Part shown: positions 17,467-25,052 of the stretch, in pieces | Numbering within the stretch: the stretch's first letter is position 1 | How the letters are laid out: the number at the start of each line of letters is the position of its first letter | DNA from: Desulfovibrio oxyclinae DSM 11498 | GTDB lineage: Bacteria > Desulfobacterota > Desulfovibrionia > Desulfovibrionales > Desulfovibrionaceae | Length of the DNA: 64,000 nt | Reading direction: 5' to 3' | Assembly (NCBI RefSeq): GCF_000375485.1 | Contig: NZ_AQXE01000001.1 | Span: forward strand, 144,856 to 208,855 | Notes under the pieces: generated by a model | Database searches by the model: none | What the model saw: only the letters and a program-made list of their open reading frames with translations | What the model was told of the DNA's origin: nothing | Position numbers and translations under genes: made by a program

Positions 17467-18366
17467 ATGGCTTATGATGATCGTTTGTCAGAATACCTTT
17501 TCTGGCGGTCCCAATACGTTGCTAGGAACTCCATATTTTTAGAAATGGAGCGAAGAGCACAAGAGGTTGTTGATTCCTTTTTTTCAAATACTCCAGAAAA
17601 CCAAGACGGGTATTGGATAGCTGCACTGCCCGGAGCTCTTGAGGCCGATGAAGGCAGAGAGGATTACTACTACTCTTTATCAGAAAAACAGTGGGCGATT
17701 ATTTTAGAAGGGAGAGAATTAGAAAAGGAAAAGAAGAGAGTTTTCCCCTTTTCAATTGAGCCTCTCGTGGATCATGATTTGATTCTTCATGAGTGCATAA
17801 AAGGTTCTTTTGCTAGTTTTCTGGGCAAACAAATCATCACTACACAAAAAGGGTGCATCCAGCGTATTGGCATCGAGAGGCTGGATACCTGTAGAGATTT
17901 TGTAATACCACTTGGTGAGCTTGGTGCAGACCCCGACACCTTCGACCTCCGTATCAATGTTCACGGCAACATTGAACAGATTCTTGAAGGGGTGCGCTTT
18001 TGGTACTGGTCGAAAAAACTTCCCACTTCGGAATTGTTTTGTGAAGAAACGAATTGTATCCCTGAAGAGTTAAAAGTCTCTTCGGCAAAGTATTCGCGAG
18101 GGGCAGCCTTGAAGCAATTTCAAAAAAACAGCCCCAATATCCCAATAAAGAACTTTCATACCGATGCGCGCGCTGTAGGCCTTTGGCTGTTTGAAGAAGT
18201 CTCACTGTCTGGAGTGAAGAACGTCGCAAAGCAGATTAGAAGGCTTAAGAAAGTTGAAGGCTTTGATAGGCTTGGGTTTGGGGAGTCTGAATTTGATGTT
18301 CTACGGCGTCTGTACAACAAGACGTGTTCATGTATATCTGCCGGGGAAGTTCTTCCCCTTTCTTGA
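17467..18366 (+). CDS. Orphan cargo protein, 299 residues, function unknown
   Basis: I do not recognise the family. The start is the ATG at 17467, with AAGGGAGG 8 bp upstream. The protein is soluble and rich in charged and aromatic residues. An N-terminal part (EYLFWRSQYVARNSIFLEMERRAQEVV) is followed by a middle beta-rich section and a C-terminal helical section (VAKQIRRLKKVEGFDRLGFGESEFDVLRRLYNK). Its DNA is visibly richer in A and T than the neighbouring GC-rich genes, a sign of separate acquisition. It lies between the integrase/toxin module and alpA, where satellites often carry anti-phage genes, so a defence role is possible but unproven. Confidence 0.75.
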   Translation: MAYDDRLSEYLFWRSQYVARNSIFLEMERRAQEVVDSFFSNTPENQDGYWIAALPGALEADEGREDYYYSLSEKQWAIILEGRELEKEKKRVFPFSIEPLVDHDLILHECIKGSFASFLGKQIITTQKGCIQRIGIERLDTCRDFVIPLGELGADPDTFDLRINVHGNIEQILEGVRFWYWSKKLPTSELFCEETNCIPEELKVSSAKYSRGAALKQFQKNSPNIPIKNFHTDARAVGLWLFEEVSLSGVKNVAKQIRRLKKVEGFDRLGFGESEFDVLRRLYNKTCSCISAGEVLPLS

Positions 18367-18385
18367 TGCACCGACAGTTATCTAG

Positions 18386-18438
18386 AAGGTAGGTATCGGG
18401 TATCTACCTTTAAGTATCCCCACTCTACAGAAAGTATC
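18386..18438 (+). promoter_or_regulatory. Operator-like repeats upstream of alpA
   Basis: AAGGTAG (18386-18392) and CTACCTT (18404-18410) form a perfect 7-bp inverted repeat. Four GTATC pentamers start at 18393, 18400, 18414 and 18434. This looks like the control region of the alpA-primase operon, perhaps read by a helper-phage protein or by a repressor. Confidence 0.55.
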
Positions 18439-18509
18439 TCGAGCTCTCTATGCTTCTCCTAGTTCCAACGCCGTCCAATACGGGCGGCACAACACTAGGA
18501 GGAAGCAAG

Positions 18510-18731
18510 ATGAGCACTACCCAGATTGAAGCCCCGACCCTTCCCGCAACTGGATTCGTCCGGGTCAAGGACGTTCTCAAGTTTATCCCCGTGTCCCGCT
18601 CCGGCTGGTTTGAAGGCGTGAAGACAGGCCGATACCCCAAGCCCGTGAAGCTATCCGAGCGTGTGACCGCTTGGAAGGCTGAAGACATTCACGACCTCAT
18701 CCGCCGTCTGGGGGAAGGGGAGGCCGCGTAG
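18510..18731 (+). CDS. alpA: AlpA-family phage/satellite regulator
   Basis: A 73-residue MerR-like winged-HTH protein of the AlpA family (TGFVRVKDVLKFIPVSRSGWFEGVKTGRYPKPVKLSERVTAWKAEDI), with the typical ending WKAEDIHDLIRR. AlpA proteins activate excision or the replication module in P4-like satellites and PICIs. The start is the ATG at 18510, after a perfect AGGAGG. It overlaps the next gene's start region and heads the replication operon. Confidence 0.92.
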   Translation: MSTTQIEAPTLPATGFVRVKDVLKFIPVSRSGWFEGVKTGRYPKPVKLSERVTAWKAEDIHDLIRRLGEGEAA

Positions 18732-19003
18732 TGATGAGGAAAACGAAAAGCCCCCATGCCGGACAGAGCAACAGGGGCCTTCAAGAAAAGAAACGTAGCG
18801 TTTCGATCTTGATACCCTTGCCGCTGGAAATCGTCAATGGCGCGGACCTCGGCAGGGCCGCCCAGCGCATGGACGATCTTATTGACCAAGTGGCCGCCAC
18901 AGGGTGGCAGTGGAACCTTGAGGTTTCTCTTTGCGTTGATGCCGTACAGGTGCGCCTTGACCGGGCCACGGAGGGCATCGAGCGGGGGAGGTTTGTCCAA
19001 TGA
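18731..19003 (+). CDS. Small hypothetical protein of the satellite, 90 residues
   Basis: No family recognised. It may start at GTG 18731, overlapping the alpA stop, or at ATG 18734. It has a basic N-terminal 25 residues (KTKSPHAGQSNRG) followed by an amphipathic helical part (GADLGRAAQRMDDLIDQVAATGWQW). Its stop overlaps the primase start by 4 bp, so it is translationally linked to the replication gene. A small accessory to the primase is a contextual guess. Confidence 0.7.
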   Translation: MMRKTKSPHAGQSNRGLQEKKRSVSILIPLPLEIVNGADLGRAAQRMDDLIDQVAATGWQWNLEVSLCVDAVQVRLDRATEGIERGRFVQ

Positions 19004-22000
19004 AGCTCGACTTTGGCGCAATCAACAGCGCGGCCCTTGCCCAGCTTCCTACCTTGCTGGAATCGTGGTTGCCCGGCGGCAGGGTTGAGGGCGCGGAATA
19101 CACCGCGCTGAATCCCACCAGAGGCGATAGCCGACCCGGTTCCTTCAAGGTGAATGTGGATTCCGGTGTGTGGTCGGACTTCGCCACAGAAGACGGCGGA
19201 AGCGACCCTGTGAGCCTGTACGCCTACTTGAACGGCTTGAAGCAGGGTGAGGCCGCACAGAGGCTTGCCGAGGCCCTGCGTGTGGATTCTCGGGACTCTG
19301 CTTGCCCACAGCCAAAGAGCCGGAAGAAGCGAGAGGAATGGGCCCCGGTTGTCCCGGTTCCGGATGATGCTCCGCCGCCTGAATACAGGCACTACAAGCA
19401 TGGGTCCCCGGTTCAAGTGTGGGAGTACCACAGCGAGGCCGGGGAACTACTTGGAGCCGTATGCCGCTTTGAGCCTGAAGGCCAGAGCAAGCAGATATTG
19501 CCGTACACCTTTTGCCGAGGCCCGAAAAAGGCCGAATGGAGATGGAAGGGGTGGAACGTTCCCCGTCCTCTTTACGGGCTTGATCGGCTGGCGGCTTCAC
19601 CCGGCGGCAAGGTCCTACTGGTGGAAGGCGAGAAGGCGGCAGACGCGGCCCAGATCATGGCAGGGTCCAAGCTGGTGGTTATCACTTGGCCCGGCGGGAG
19701 CAAGGCCGTGGACAAAGCGGACTGGACCGCGCTCAAGGGCCGGACAGTGTGCGTATGGCCGGACAATGATGCCCCCGGATTTAAGGCCGCGCTTGCCATT
19801 GCCGACAAGGGCAGAGAAGCAGGCTTTGAGGTCTCGGGCATCGTCCAGCCTTCCCCGGAGTGGGAGGCCGGGGCGGACCTTGCCGACTTCCCACACTGGA
19901 CACAGCCCGATTTGTTCCGGGAGATTCGTGAGCGCAAGGCAGACATTGCCAGCTTCAAGGATATTGCCAAGGCGCGGTTTGATATTGAGACCGGGCCTCG
20001 GCAAGGCCAGAACCGACAACACGAGTCCTTCCCGTTTTCTATTCGCCCTGATGGTGTCTACTTCCTTGCCGAGGACAAAGACGGCGGCATACGCGCAGAG
20101 TGGGTATGCTCCCCGCTTAACGTGATTGCCCAGACAAGGAACGAGGCCGGGGATAATTGGGGACGGCTGCTTGAGCTCGTGGACCTCGACGGCAGGCGAA
20201 AGCGTTGGGCCATGCCGATGAGCATGGCGGCAGGCAACGGCGATACCTACCGCTCTCACCTGCTGGGCTTGGGGGTTCGTATTGCAAGCGGACAGAGAGG
20301 CCGCAACCGCTTCCATGACTACATCACACAAGCCCCCACAGAAGGCCGCGCCCTGTGCGTAGAGCGTACAGGCTGGCACTCGGGGCGGTTCGTACTGCCA
20401 AGCCTGACCATAGGGCCGGACAACGGCGAAGAGGTAGTCTATCAGGGAATCCCCGAGGAAGACCTTTTCAAGACTTCCGGCACGCTGGACGAGTGGCGAG
20501 ACGAGATCGGGCGGCTGTGTGTCGGCAACTCGCGCTTTGCCTTCGCCGTATCCATTGCCTTTGCCGGCCCTCTTTTGAATCTGGTCCATGCCGAGTCGGG
20601 GGGCTTCCACTTTGTGGGCGGTTCCTCCGCTGGCAAGACTACTCTCGCGGAAGTCGCTGGGAGCGTCTGCGGTGGGGGCGGATTACACGGTTTTTTAAGG
20701 CAGTGGCGCACGACTGACAACGCGCTTGAAGGCCAAGTCATGGCACACAACGATGCATTGCTTGTGCTGGACGAGATAAACCAAGCCGCGCCCAAAGCTA
20801 TCCATGCATCCGCCTATATGCTTGCCAACGGGCAGGGCAAGGGGCGCGCCAACAAGAGCGGACAAAACCGGAAGCTCTACCAGTGGCGGATAGTCTTCAT
20901 AAGTACCGGAGAGGAAGGCCTTGCCGATTACCTTCTGCGGGACAAGATCAAGATGAACGCCGGGCAGGGCGTGAGGATGCCGGATATTCCCGCCGATGCA
21001 GGGCAGGGCATGAAGTCCCTTGAGCACCTTCACCACTTCCGGGACGGGGCCGCGCTTTCCGAGCACTTCAAGACAGCCTCAAAGAAGCTCTACGGCACAC
21101 CCTTCCGCGCATACTTGGAAGCAGTCACCCACAGGAAAGAAGAGGCCGCCAGCTTTGCGAGGGCGCGCATGGACGCTTTCAAGGCTGAGGCCCTATCCGC
21201 TGATGCCGATTCACAAGTCACGCGGGTGTGCGGTCGGTTCGCTCTTGTGGCCGCCGCCGGGGAACTGGCTACCTATTACGGGATACTCCCGTGGGAGTCG
21301 GGAGAAGCCTCCAGAGCCGCGCGCAAGTGCTTTGACGCATGGGTGGCCCAACGGGGTGGCGTAACCTCTCAGGAGCTAAAAGACGGCCTCTCGCAGATAC
21401 GCAGTTTCATCCAAGCTCATGGAGCCTCACGTTTTGAAGATGCGGACGCAGACCATGACCAGCGGATTATCAACCGCGTGGGCTTCAAGAGGAAGGTCTA
21501 CGGGCAGACCCGCTACCATATCTATCCTGACCAATTCCGCCGCGAGGTATGCGAAGGGCGCGACCTGACCCAAGCCCTCACCTACTTGCGGGAGCGCGGC
21601 GTGTTGCTTCCAGAAAACGGGGGAAGGTTCACCCGCTCCGTTCGGACGAGTGGCGGAAAGTCAAAAATGTACGTCTTCACAGACGCAATTATGACTATTC
21701 CAGCCGGGGACAGCGGGGACGCCGGGGACAATGCTGATATGATTGAGAAAAATCCTGTCCCCACCGCCGGGGACATGCCGGGGACACCGGGGACAAACGG
21801 CACTCAGGAGGCGGAGTGTCCCCACTGTCCCCACCTGCCTTTTGATGCCGGGGACACAAAAAACACCTGTTATTCCAGCGTTGTCCCCACTGTCCCCACC
21901 GTCCCCACCGAAAAAAGGCAAGCACAGGGCGAAACCGCTTTGCAGTTTTCCGAGGGTGCGGCCCCGGAAGGCGAAGAACAGAACACTTTCCCTCACGAGG

Positions 22001-22011
22001 TTGAGATATGA
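19000..22011 (+). CDS. DUF927 primase-helicase (satellite replication protein)
   Basis: A 1003-residue replication protein. An N-terminal CHC2/primase-like part (NPTRGDSRPGSFKVNVDSGVWSDF) lacks the zinc cysteines. A TOPRIM segment follows (VLLVEGEKAADAAQ, VCVWPDNDAPG, about residues 205-262). The DUF927 helicase then carries Walker A GGSSAGKTTLAEV (about 545) and Walker B DALLVLDEINQA (about 585). The last 110 residues are low-complexity (GDSGDAGD, PGTPGT, CPHCPH, VPTVPTVPT) and are encoded by the GGGGAC/GTCCCC array. It probably melts and primes the element's own origin, as P4 alpha does. Confidence 0.9.
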   Translation: MKLDFGAINSAALAQLPTLLESWLPGGRVEGAEYTALNPTRGDSRPGSFKVNVDSGVWSDFATEDGGSDPVSLYAYLNGLKQGEAAQRLAEALRVDSRDSACPQPKSRKKREEWAPVVPVPDDAPPPEYRHYKHGSPVQVWEYHSEAGELLGAVCRFEPEGQSKQILPYTFCRGPKKAEWRWKGWNVPRPLYGLDRLAASPGGKVLLVEGEKAADAAQIMAGSKLVVITWPGGSKAVDKADWTALKGRTVCVWPDNDAPGFKAALAIADKGREAGFEVSGIVQPSPEWEAGADLADFPHWTQPDLFREIRERKADIASFKDIAKARFDIETGPRQGQNRQHESFPFSIRPDGVYFLAEDKDGGIRAEWVCSPLNVIAQTRNEAGDNWGRLLELVDLDGRRKRWAMPMSMAAGNGDTYRSHLLGLGVRIASGQRGRNRFHDYITQAPTEGRALCVERTGWHSGRFVLPSLTIGPDNGEEVVYQGIPEEDLFKTSGTLDEWRDEIGRLCVGNSRFAFAVSIAFAGPLLNLVHAESGGFHFVGGSSAGKTTLAEVAGSVCGGGGLHGFLRQWRTTDNALEGQVMAHNDALLVLDEINQAAPKAIHASAYMLANGQGKGRANKSGQNRKLYQWRIVFISTGEEGLADYLLRDKIKMNAGQGVRMPDIPADAGQGMKSLEHLHHFRDGAALSEHFKTASKKLYGTPFRAYLEAVTHRKEEAASFARARMDAFKAEALSADADSQVTRVCGRFALVAAAGELATYYGILPWESGEASRAARKCFDAWVAQRGGVTSQELKDGLSQIRSFIQAHGASRFEDADADHDQRIINRVGFKRKVYGQTRYHIYPDQFRREVCEGRDLTQALTYLRERGVLLPENGGRFTRSVRTSGGKSKMYVFTDAIMTIPAGDSGDAGDNADMIEKNPVPTAGDMPGTPGTNGTQEAECPHCPHLPFDAGDTKNTCYSSVVPTVPTVPTEKRQAQGETALQFSEGAAPEGEEQNTFPHEVEI
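21706..21906. repeat. 13-copy GGGGAC/GTCCCC array, candidate origin (iterons)
   Basis: GGGGAC begins at 21706, 21715, 21724, 21769, 21780, 21789 and 21850. GTCCCC begins at 21757, 21818, 21827, 21883, 21892 and 21901. Neighbouring copies are 9 bp apart. The copies fall in all three frames relative to the primase gene, so the conserved unit is the DNA and not the peptide. Clustering in both orientations inside the initiator gene resembles iterons. Confidence 0.6.
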
Positions 22012-22424
22012 GCGCAGTCCGTTTGATTGAAAGCCGGGGGGCGGAGGTCCGCCTTTCTCCCTCTGGCGGTCTGGTTTTGTCGGGCCTCGACTCCATCCCG
22101 GCGGATGATGCCAGAGAGTTGCTTGAGTATGCCAAGGGCAACAAGGCGGCTCTTGTGGACGAGCTTGCCGAGGCCCAAGTCAAAGAGTCTCGGGCGGCCC
22201 TCGGTGAGTTGCTGGCTATCCTCGACCGAGAGTCGGGGCTTGCGCTGCACTTCTATCAACTCAAGCCCGTCCCGGCCTTTGCACTCATAGAGATGAGCCA
22301 AGAGGCAACGGCGGCCTTCTCGGAGGCCTTCCCGGTCTTTCTGAAGGCGGTGGACGCTATCGCCGCAGATGCTCCCGAATTGGCCCGACAGGGCGGACAG
22401 GGCTACCTTTTGGGGGGCGTATGA
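22008..22424 (+). CDS. Hypothetical protein with TubC-N-like N-terminus
   Basis: A 138-residue protein. Its first 55 residues (LIESRGAEVRLSPSGGLVLSG ... ELLEYAKGNKAALVDEL) resemble the TubC N-terminal docking-like domain often found in small phage-type proteins. The rest is helical and of unknown function. It overlaps the primase stop (ATGA) and the next gene's start, so it is tightly coupled in the replication operon. Confidence 0.72.
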   Translation: MSAVRLIESRGAEVRLSPSGGLVLSGLDSIPADDARELLEYAKGNKAALVDELAEAQVKESRAALGELLAILDRESGLALHFYQLKPVPAFALIEMSQEATAAFSEAFPVFLKAVDAIAADAPELARQGGQGYLLGGV

Positions 22425-22885
22425 AGATCGTCATAGACAGCCGGGAACAGGCCCCGTTTGAGTTTGCCGGGTATGAGTGCTCGACGGAGGCCGGGACGCT
22501 CTACACTGGCGACTACAGCTTGCCGGGGCTCGACAGGCTTGTGGCCGTGGAGCGTAAGAGCGTGGACGATCTTCTGGGGTGTCTGGTGAACGCCGGGCGG
22601 GACAGGTTCGAAAGAGAGTTGACCCGAGCCTCTGGCCTTGAGCGGTTCGCCGTGGTGGTAGAGGCCAGCTATCAGGACATCGCCCGAGGCCGATACCGAA
22701 GCCGCATGAAGCCCCACGCCGCCCTACAAAGCCTTGTGGCCTTTCAGGTAAGGTACAACGCCGCTTTCGTCTTTGCTGGCGACAGGGCCGGGGCTGAGTA
22801 TTTCACACACTCTTTCTTTCACAAGTACCTAGCCGAGGCCCGAAAGCGATACGGCGCGATCTTGAAGCACAATGAAGCCGCCTGA
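22421..22885 (+). CDS. ERCC4-domain nuclease
   Basis: A 154-residue XPF/ERCC4-fold nuclease. It shows the metal-dependent core IDSREQAPFEF, GDYSLPG, and the catalytic VERKSVDDLLGCL (ERK...D), residues about 6-52. It is a stand-alone domain without helix-hairpin-helix. Such genes occur in phage replication or recombination modules, where they process branched DNA. It overlaps the preceding gene by 4 bp and the following HTH gene by 14 bp. Confidence 0.87.
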   Translation: MKIVIDSREQAPFEFAGYECSTEAGTLYTGDYSLPGLDRLVAVERKSVDDLLGCLVNAGRDRFERELTRASGLERFAVVVEASYQDIARGRYRSRMKPHAALQSLVAFQVRYNAAFVFAGDRAGAEYFTHSFFHKYLAEARKRYGAILKHNEAA

Positions 22886-23087
22886 GTTCCTTGCTCCAGA
22901 GATCAAGCCGCCGCTTGCCCCGTCCTTTCTCGGGGGTGACTGGAAGTCTATCGGGCAGGCCTTCGGGGTAGGGTCCCGCACAGCGCGGGAGTGGTACGAC
23001 AGAGGCGCGCCAATCATCCTTGTGGGGAAGAAGCCTGTAGCCGAAGCATGGGAACTCTGGGAGTGGCTCAAGGATGAGTATGGGTAG
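22872..23087 (+). CDS. Small helix-turn-helix protein
   Basis: A 71-residue protein. The segment SIGQAFGVGSRTAREWYDRGAPIILVGKKPVAEAWELWEWLK reads as a MerR/excisionase-like or terminase-small-like winged HTH. It could regulate late genes or assist packaging-site recognition. It starts inside the end of the nuclease gene. Confidence 0.65.
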   Translation: MKPPEFLAPEIKPPLAPSFLGGDWKSIGQAFGVGSRTAREWYDRGAPIILVGKKPVAEAWELWEWLKDEYG

Positions 23088-23112
23088 GGGGGGGGCGGTC
23101 AAAACTCTGGGG

Positions 23113-23170
23113 CGGTCTCTATGTAGACCGACGTGGGAAGTTAGATTTTTACGAGACCAATCTAAAAATC
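23113..23170 (+). promoter_or_regulatory. Two inverted repeats in the terS leader
   Basis: CGGTCT (23113-23118) pairs with AGACCG (23125-23130), and GATTTTTA (23144-23151) pairs with TAAAAATC (23163-23170). They occupy the only sizeable gap in the operon, directly before the CGGAGGGGG ribosome binding site of the small terminase. They look like an operator and a leader hairpin. Confidence 0.5.
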
Positions 23171-23183
23171 CGGAGGGGGTAAA

Positions 23184-23573
23184 ATGCCAGCCAAGAAACC
23201 CACCAAACTGAAAGAGCTGAAAGGCACAGTCAGAAAGAGCCGCCAGCACCGTAACGAGCCGAGGCCAGCCCCGGAAGTACCGGAGCCTCCGGCGTGGATG
23301 CGAGGCGAGGCCTTGGAAGAATGGGAGCGCGTCACGGCAGAGCTTGAGCCCTTGGGCTATCTCTCGCAACTGGACCGGGGAGTGTTGACGGCCTACTGCC
23401 TTCTTTGGGCGCGGCTGTGCTCCGCAGCGAATGGAGAGGGGGAGCCAATCAAGGCCGCAGAGGTTGCACAGTTCCGGGCTTGTGCGTCTTCGTTGGGCCT
23501 CGACCCTGTGAGCCGGAGCCGCATAGAGGCCCCACAGCCAAAGAAGAAACATAGCCCTTGGGCTGCAATCTGA
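23184..23573 (+). CDS. terS: P27-family phage terminase small subunit
   Basis: A 129-residue DNA-recognition subunit of a packaging motor. It shows the P27 pattern: a basic start (KKPTKLKELKGTVRKSRQHRNEP), PPAWMRGEALEEWERVTAELEPLGYLSQLDRGVLTAYC, and an SSLGLDPVSRSRIE end. No large terminase follows. In phage satellites an orphan TerS replaces or competes with the helper's TerS, so satellite DNA is packaged. Strong ribosome binding site CGGAGGGGG. Confidence 0.87.
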   Translation: MPAKKPTKLKELKGTVRKSRQHRNEPRPAPEVPEPPAWMRGEALEEWERVTAELEPLGYLSQLDRGVLTAYCLLWARLCSAANGEGEPIKAAEVAQFRACASSLGLDPVSRSRIEAPQPKKKHSPWAAI

Positions 23574-23588
23574 GAAAAGGGGAATACC

Positions 23589-23777
23589 GTGGAAGACAAA
23601 ACCGCATACACCTTGAAGGACATTGCCGACCGTCAAGCCGGGCTTGAACGCCAGCACAGTGCGATCTATCAGAAGCTCGATGAGATATGCGACGAACTCC
23701 GCCGCGTGCGCTTTGCCGCAGAGGGAGCAGAGAGCAAAGCCGCCGAAGCAGTAAGCTTGATTCATGAGATGGACTAG
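23589..23777 (+). CDS. Small coiled-coil protein, 62 residues
   Basis: The GTG start at 23589 follows AAAAGGGG. Nearly the whole chain is a predicted helix with heptads (LKDIADRQAGLERQHSAIYQKLDEICDELRRVRF). No family recognised. It lies 15 bp after terS, so an accessory to packaging or capsid redirection is possible from position only. Confidence 0.6.
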   Translation: MEDKTAYTLKDIADRQAGLERQHSAIYQKLDEICDELRRVRFAAEGAESKAAEAVSLIHEMD

Positions 23778-23815
23778 CCCGTTGACAGCGGCGGCCCATT
23801 CGGGCAATTCTGGCT

Positions 23816-24035
23816 CCGTAAAACTACTCGGGGGTCCTTCGCCCTCGCTGGTCCGTTTGGTCGGGCCGCAATCGAAGGCTTTTTTATGTCTGCATTTCGC
23901 CATGGTCATGCTATGGCGTTCATATTGCGGCGCAGTGTCCCGGAACCCGCGAGGGCCGGGGGGCTTCCGAGTAGGCCTTACAGCACTGTGCCGCTCTTTT
24001 GTGGGCGGCAAACCGTAAAACAACTCGGAGGTCCT
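23816..24035 (+). repeat. 23-bp direct repeat flanking a non-coding stretch
   Basis: The 23-mer at 23816-23838 recurs at 24013-24035 with two differences. The second copy contains the CGGAGG ribosome binding site of the next gene. The first has no start codon behind it. About 175 bp between them has no convincing gene. It may be a vestige of a deleted gene or a packaging (cos/pac) region. Confidence 0.5.
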
Positions 24036-24311
24036 ATGTCCCAACCCACACCCCAGATTACTGGAACACGTCCCACCTACAGGCCCTTGAACAGCCTTTG
24101 CTATGAGGCTTCAGAGACAGCGGCAGACATTGCCCTGAGCATGAGAGCTCTTGCTGAGAATCTGGAGCACAACGGCTTTCTTGGAGTGGCCCACCTTCTT
24201 GATCTGCTGGCAGACGAGGCCGGAGGCCTTGCCGACAGCATTGAAGCCATTCCGGAAGCATGGTCCGAAGATGAGCAACAGGTAAAGAGTGAGGGGGAAA
24301 GTAATGCTTAG
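24036..24311 (+). CDS. Hypothetical satellite protein, 91 residues
   Basis: The ATG at 24036 follows CGGAGG at 5-bp distance. The chain is helical and acidic (SETAADIALSMRALAENLEHNGFLGVAHLLDLLADEAGGLADSIEAIPE), resembling small phage proteins of unknown role. It overlaps the next start. Confidence 0.6.
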   Translation: MSQPTPQITGTRPTYRPLNSLCYEASETAADIALSMRALAENLEHNGFLGVAHLLDLLADEAGGLADSIEAIPEAWSEDEQQVKSEGESNA

Positions 24312-24678
24312 AGTGTTCCGCAGAAAGTCTAATGCCGTCGAGATCCCGGAGCGCAGAACCGCCTTTAGCATCCCAGCCCAGCTACTCGCACACGTCTTCT
24401 TTGAAAAGGGCGGTCCGCTTGAACACCTTGAAGGGCCTGAAAAGCGCGAGGCCTTCAACGATATTCGCGACAGGCTACACAGTTGCGGCTTTGAGGTCTC
24501 CCTAGGCAGTCGTCCCCTCACAACCCCGGACCGTGTGGCCCTGGGAAAGCTGCACGAGATCATGCAAAGAGGCGGCGTGTGGGTTGATGAGATCAAGGAC
24601 AAGATAAACCGCACCCATGACTATTATAGCGCGAGGGAGAAGATGGGCCGCGCTGTCCCGCTCCCGTGGCCGCGCTAG
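24304..24678 (+). CDS. Hypothetical satellite protein, 124 residues
   Basis: The start is the ATG at 24304, overlapping the previous stop, with GAGGGGG upstream. No family recognised. It has a mixed alpha/beta look with a central EKREAFNDIRDRLHSCGFEVSLGSRPLTTPDRVALGKLHEIM. It is the last gene of the element and is followed by a hairpin terminator. Confidence 0.62.
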   Translation: MLRVFRRKSNAVEIPERRTAFSIPAQLLAHVFFEKGGPLEHLEGPEKREAFNDIRDRLHSCGFEVSLGSRPLTTPDRVALGKLHEIMQRGGVWVDEIKDKINRTHDYYSAREKMGRAVPLPWPR

Positions 24679-24699
24679 TCAGCACCAGCAACGAAAAAC

Positions 24700-24732
24700 A
24701 GCCCCCGCATGGTAATCGTGCGGGGGCTTTCT
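24700..24732 (+). terminator. Terminator of the satellite operon
   Basis: AGCCCCCGCA (24700-24709) pairs perfectly with TGCGGGGGCT (24719-24728), followed by a short T-rich end. Confidence 0.75.
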
Positions 24733-25052
24733 CATGCTCAAAAAAGTACCCCCTTTTTTTCGGATTACTCCGCAGAAAACTTTCCTCGTCGGTCTACAGA
24801 AGGACGGGCCTAGACTTTTACACCCCCCCCTGCCAATACCCGGAAAACCTCACAGAAGAATCCCCCCTACGGTCCTCACTCGACAGTCCTGAGAGATGTG
24901 TCGTATATGTAGAGCAGAGAGACGCAAGGGGGGAGGTCGGGCGTGATTGAAGGCTTTCTAGCAAGGGCCTCTTGTGGGTAATACAGCGGGTAATGGGTTC
25001 GGTTGTTTTGTTTTAATTCTTTTATTACAGGTGTTTGATTGTTTGCTGTGAG
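24733..25052. other. Non-coding right end of the element
   Basis: No supported gene. It holds homopolymer C and T runs (24740-24840), the putative right arm sites (24973-24993) and an AT-rich stretch before attR. Confidence 0.6.
24973..24993 (+). repeat. Putative integrase arm-type sites, right end
   Basis: TGTGGGTAA (24973-24981) and GGGTAA (24988-24993) have the same orientation and 12-bp spacing as the left-end pair at 15412/15427. Confidence 0.6.

Noticed and set aside
21706..21906. VPTVPT/GDSGD as a simple protein repeat
   Set aside because: The same hexamer is read in three frames and both orientations, so a peptide-level repeat does not explain it.
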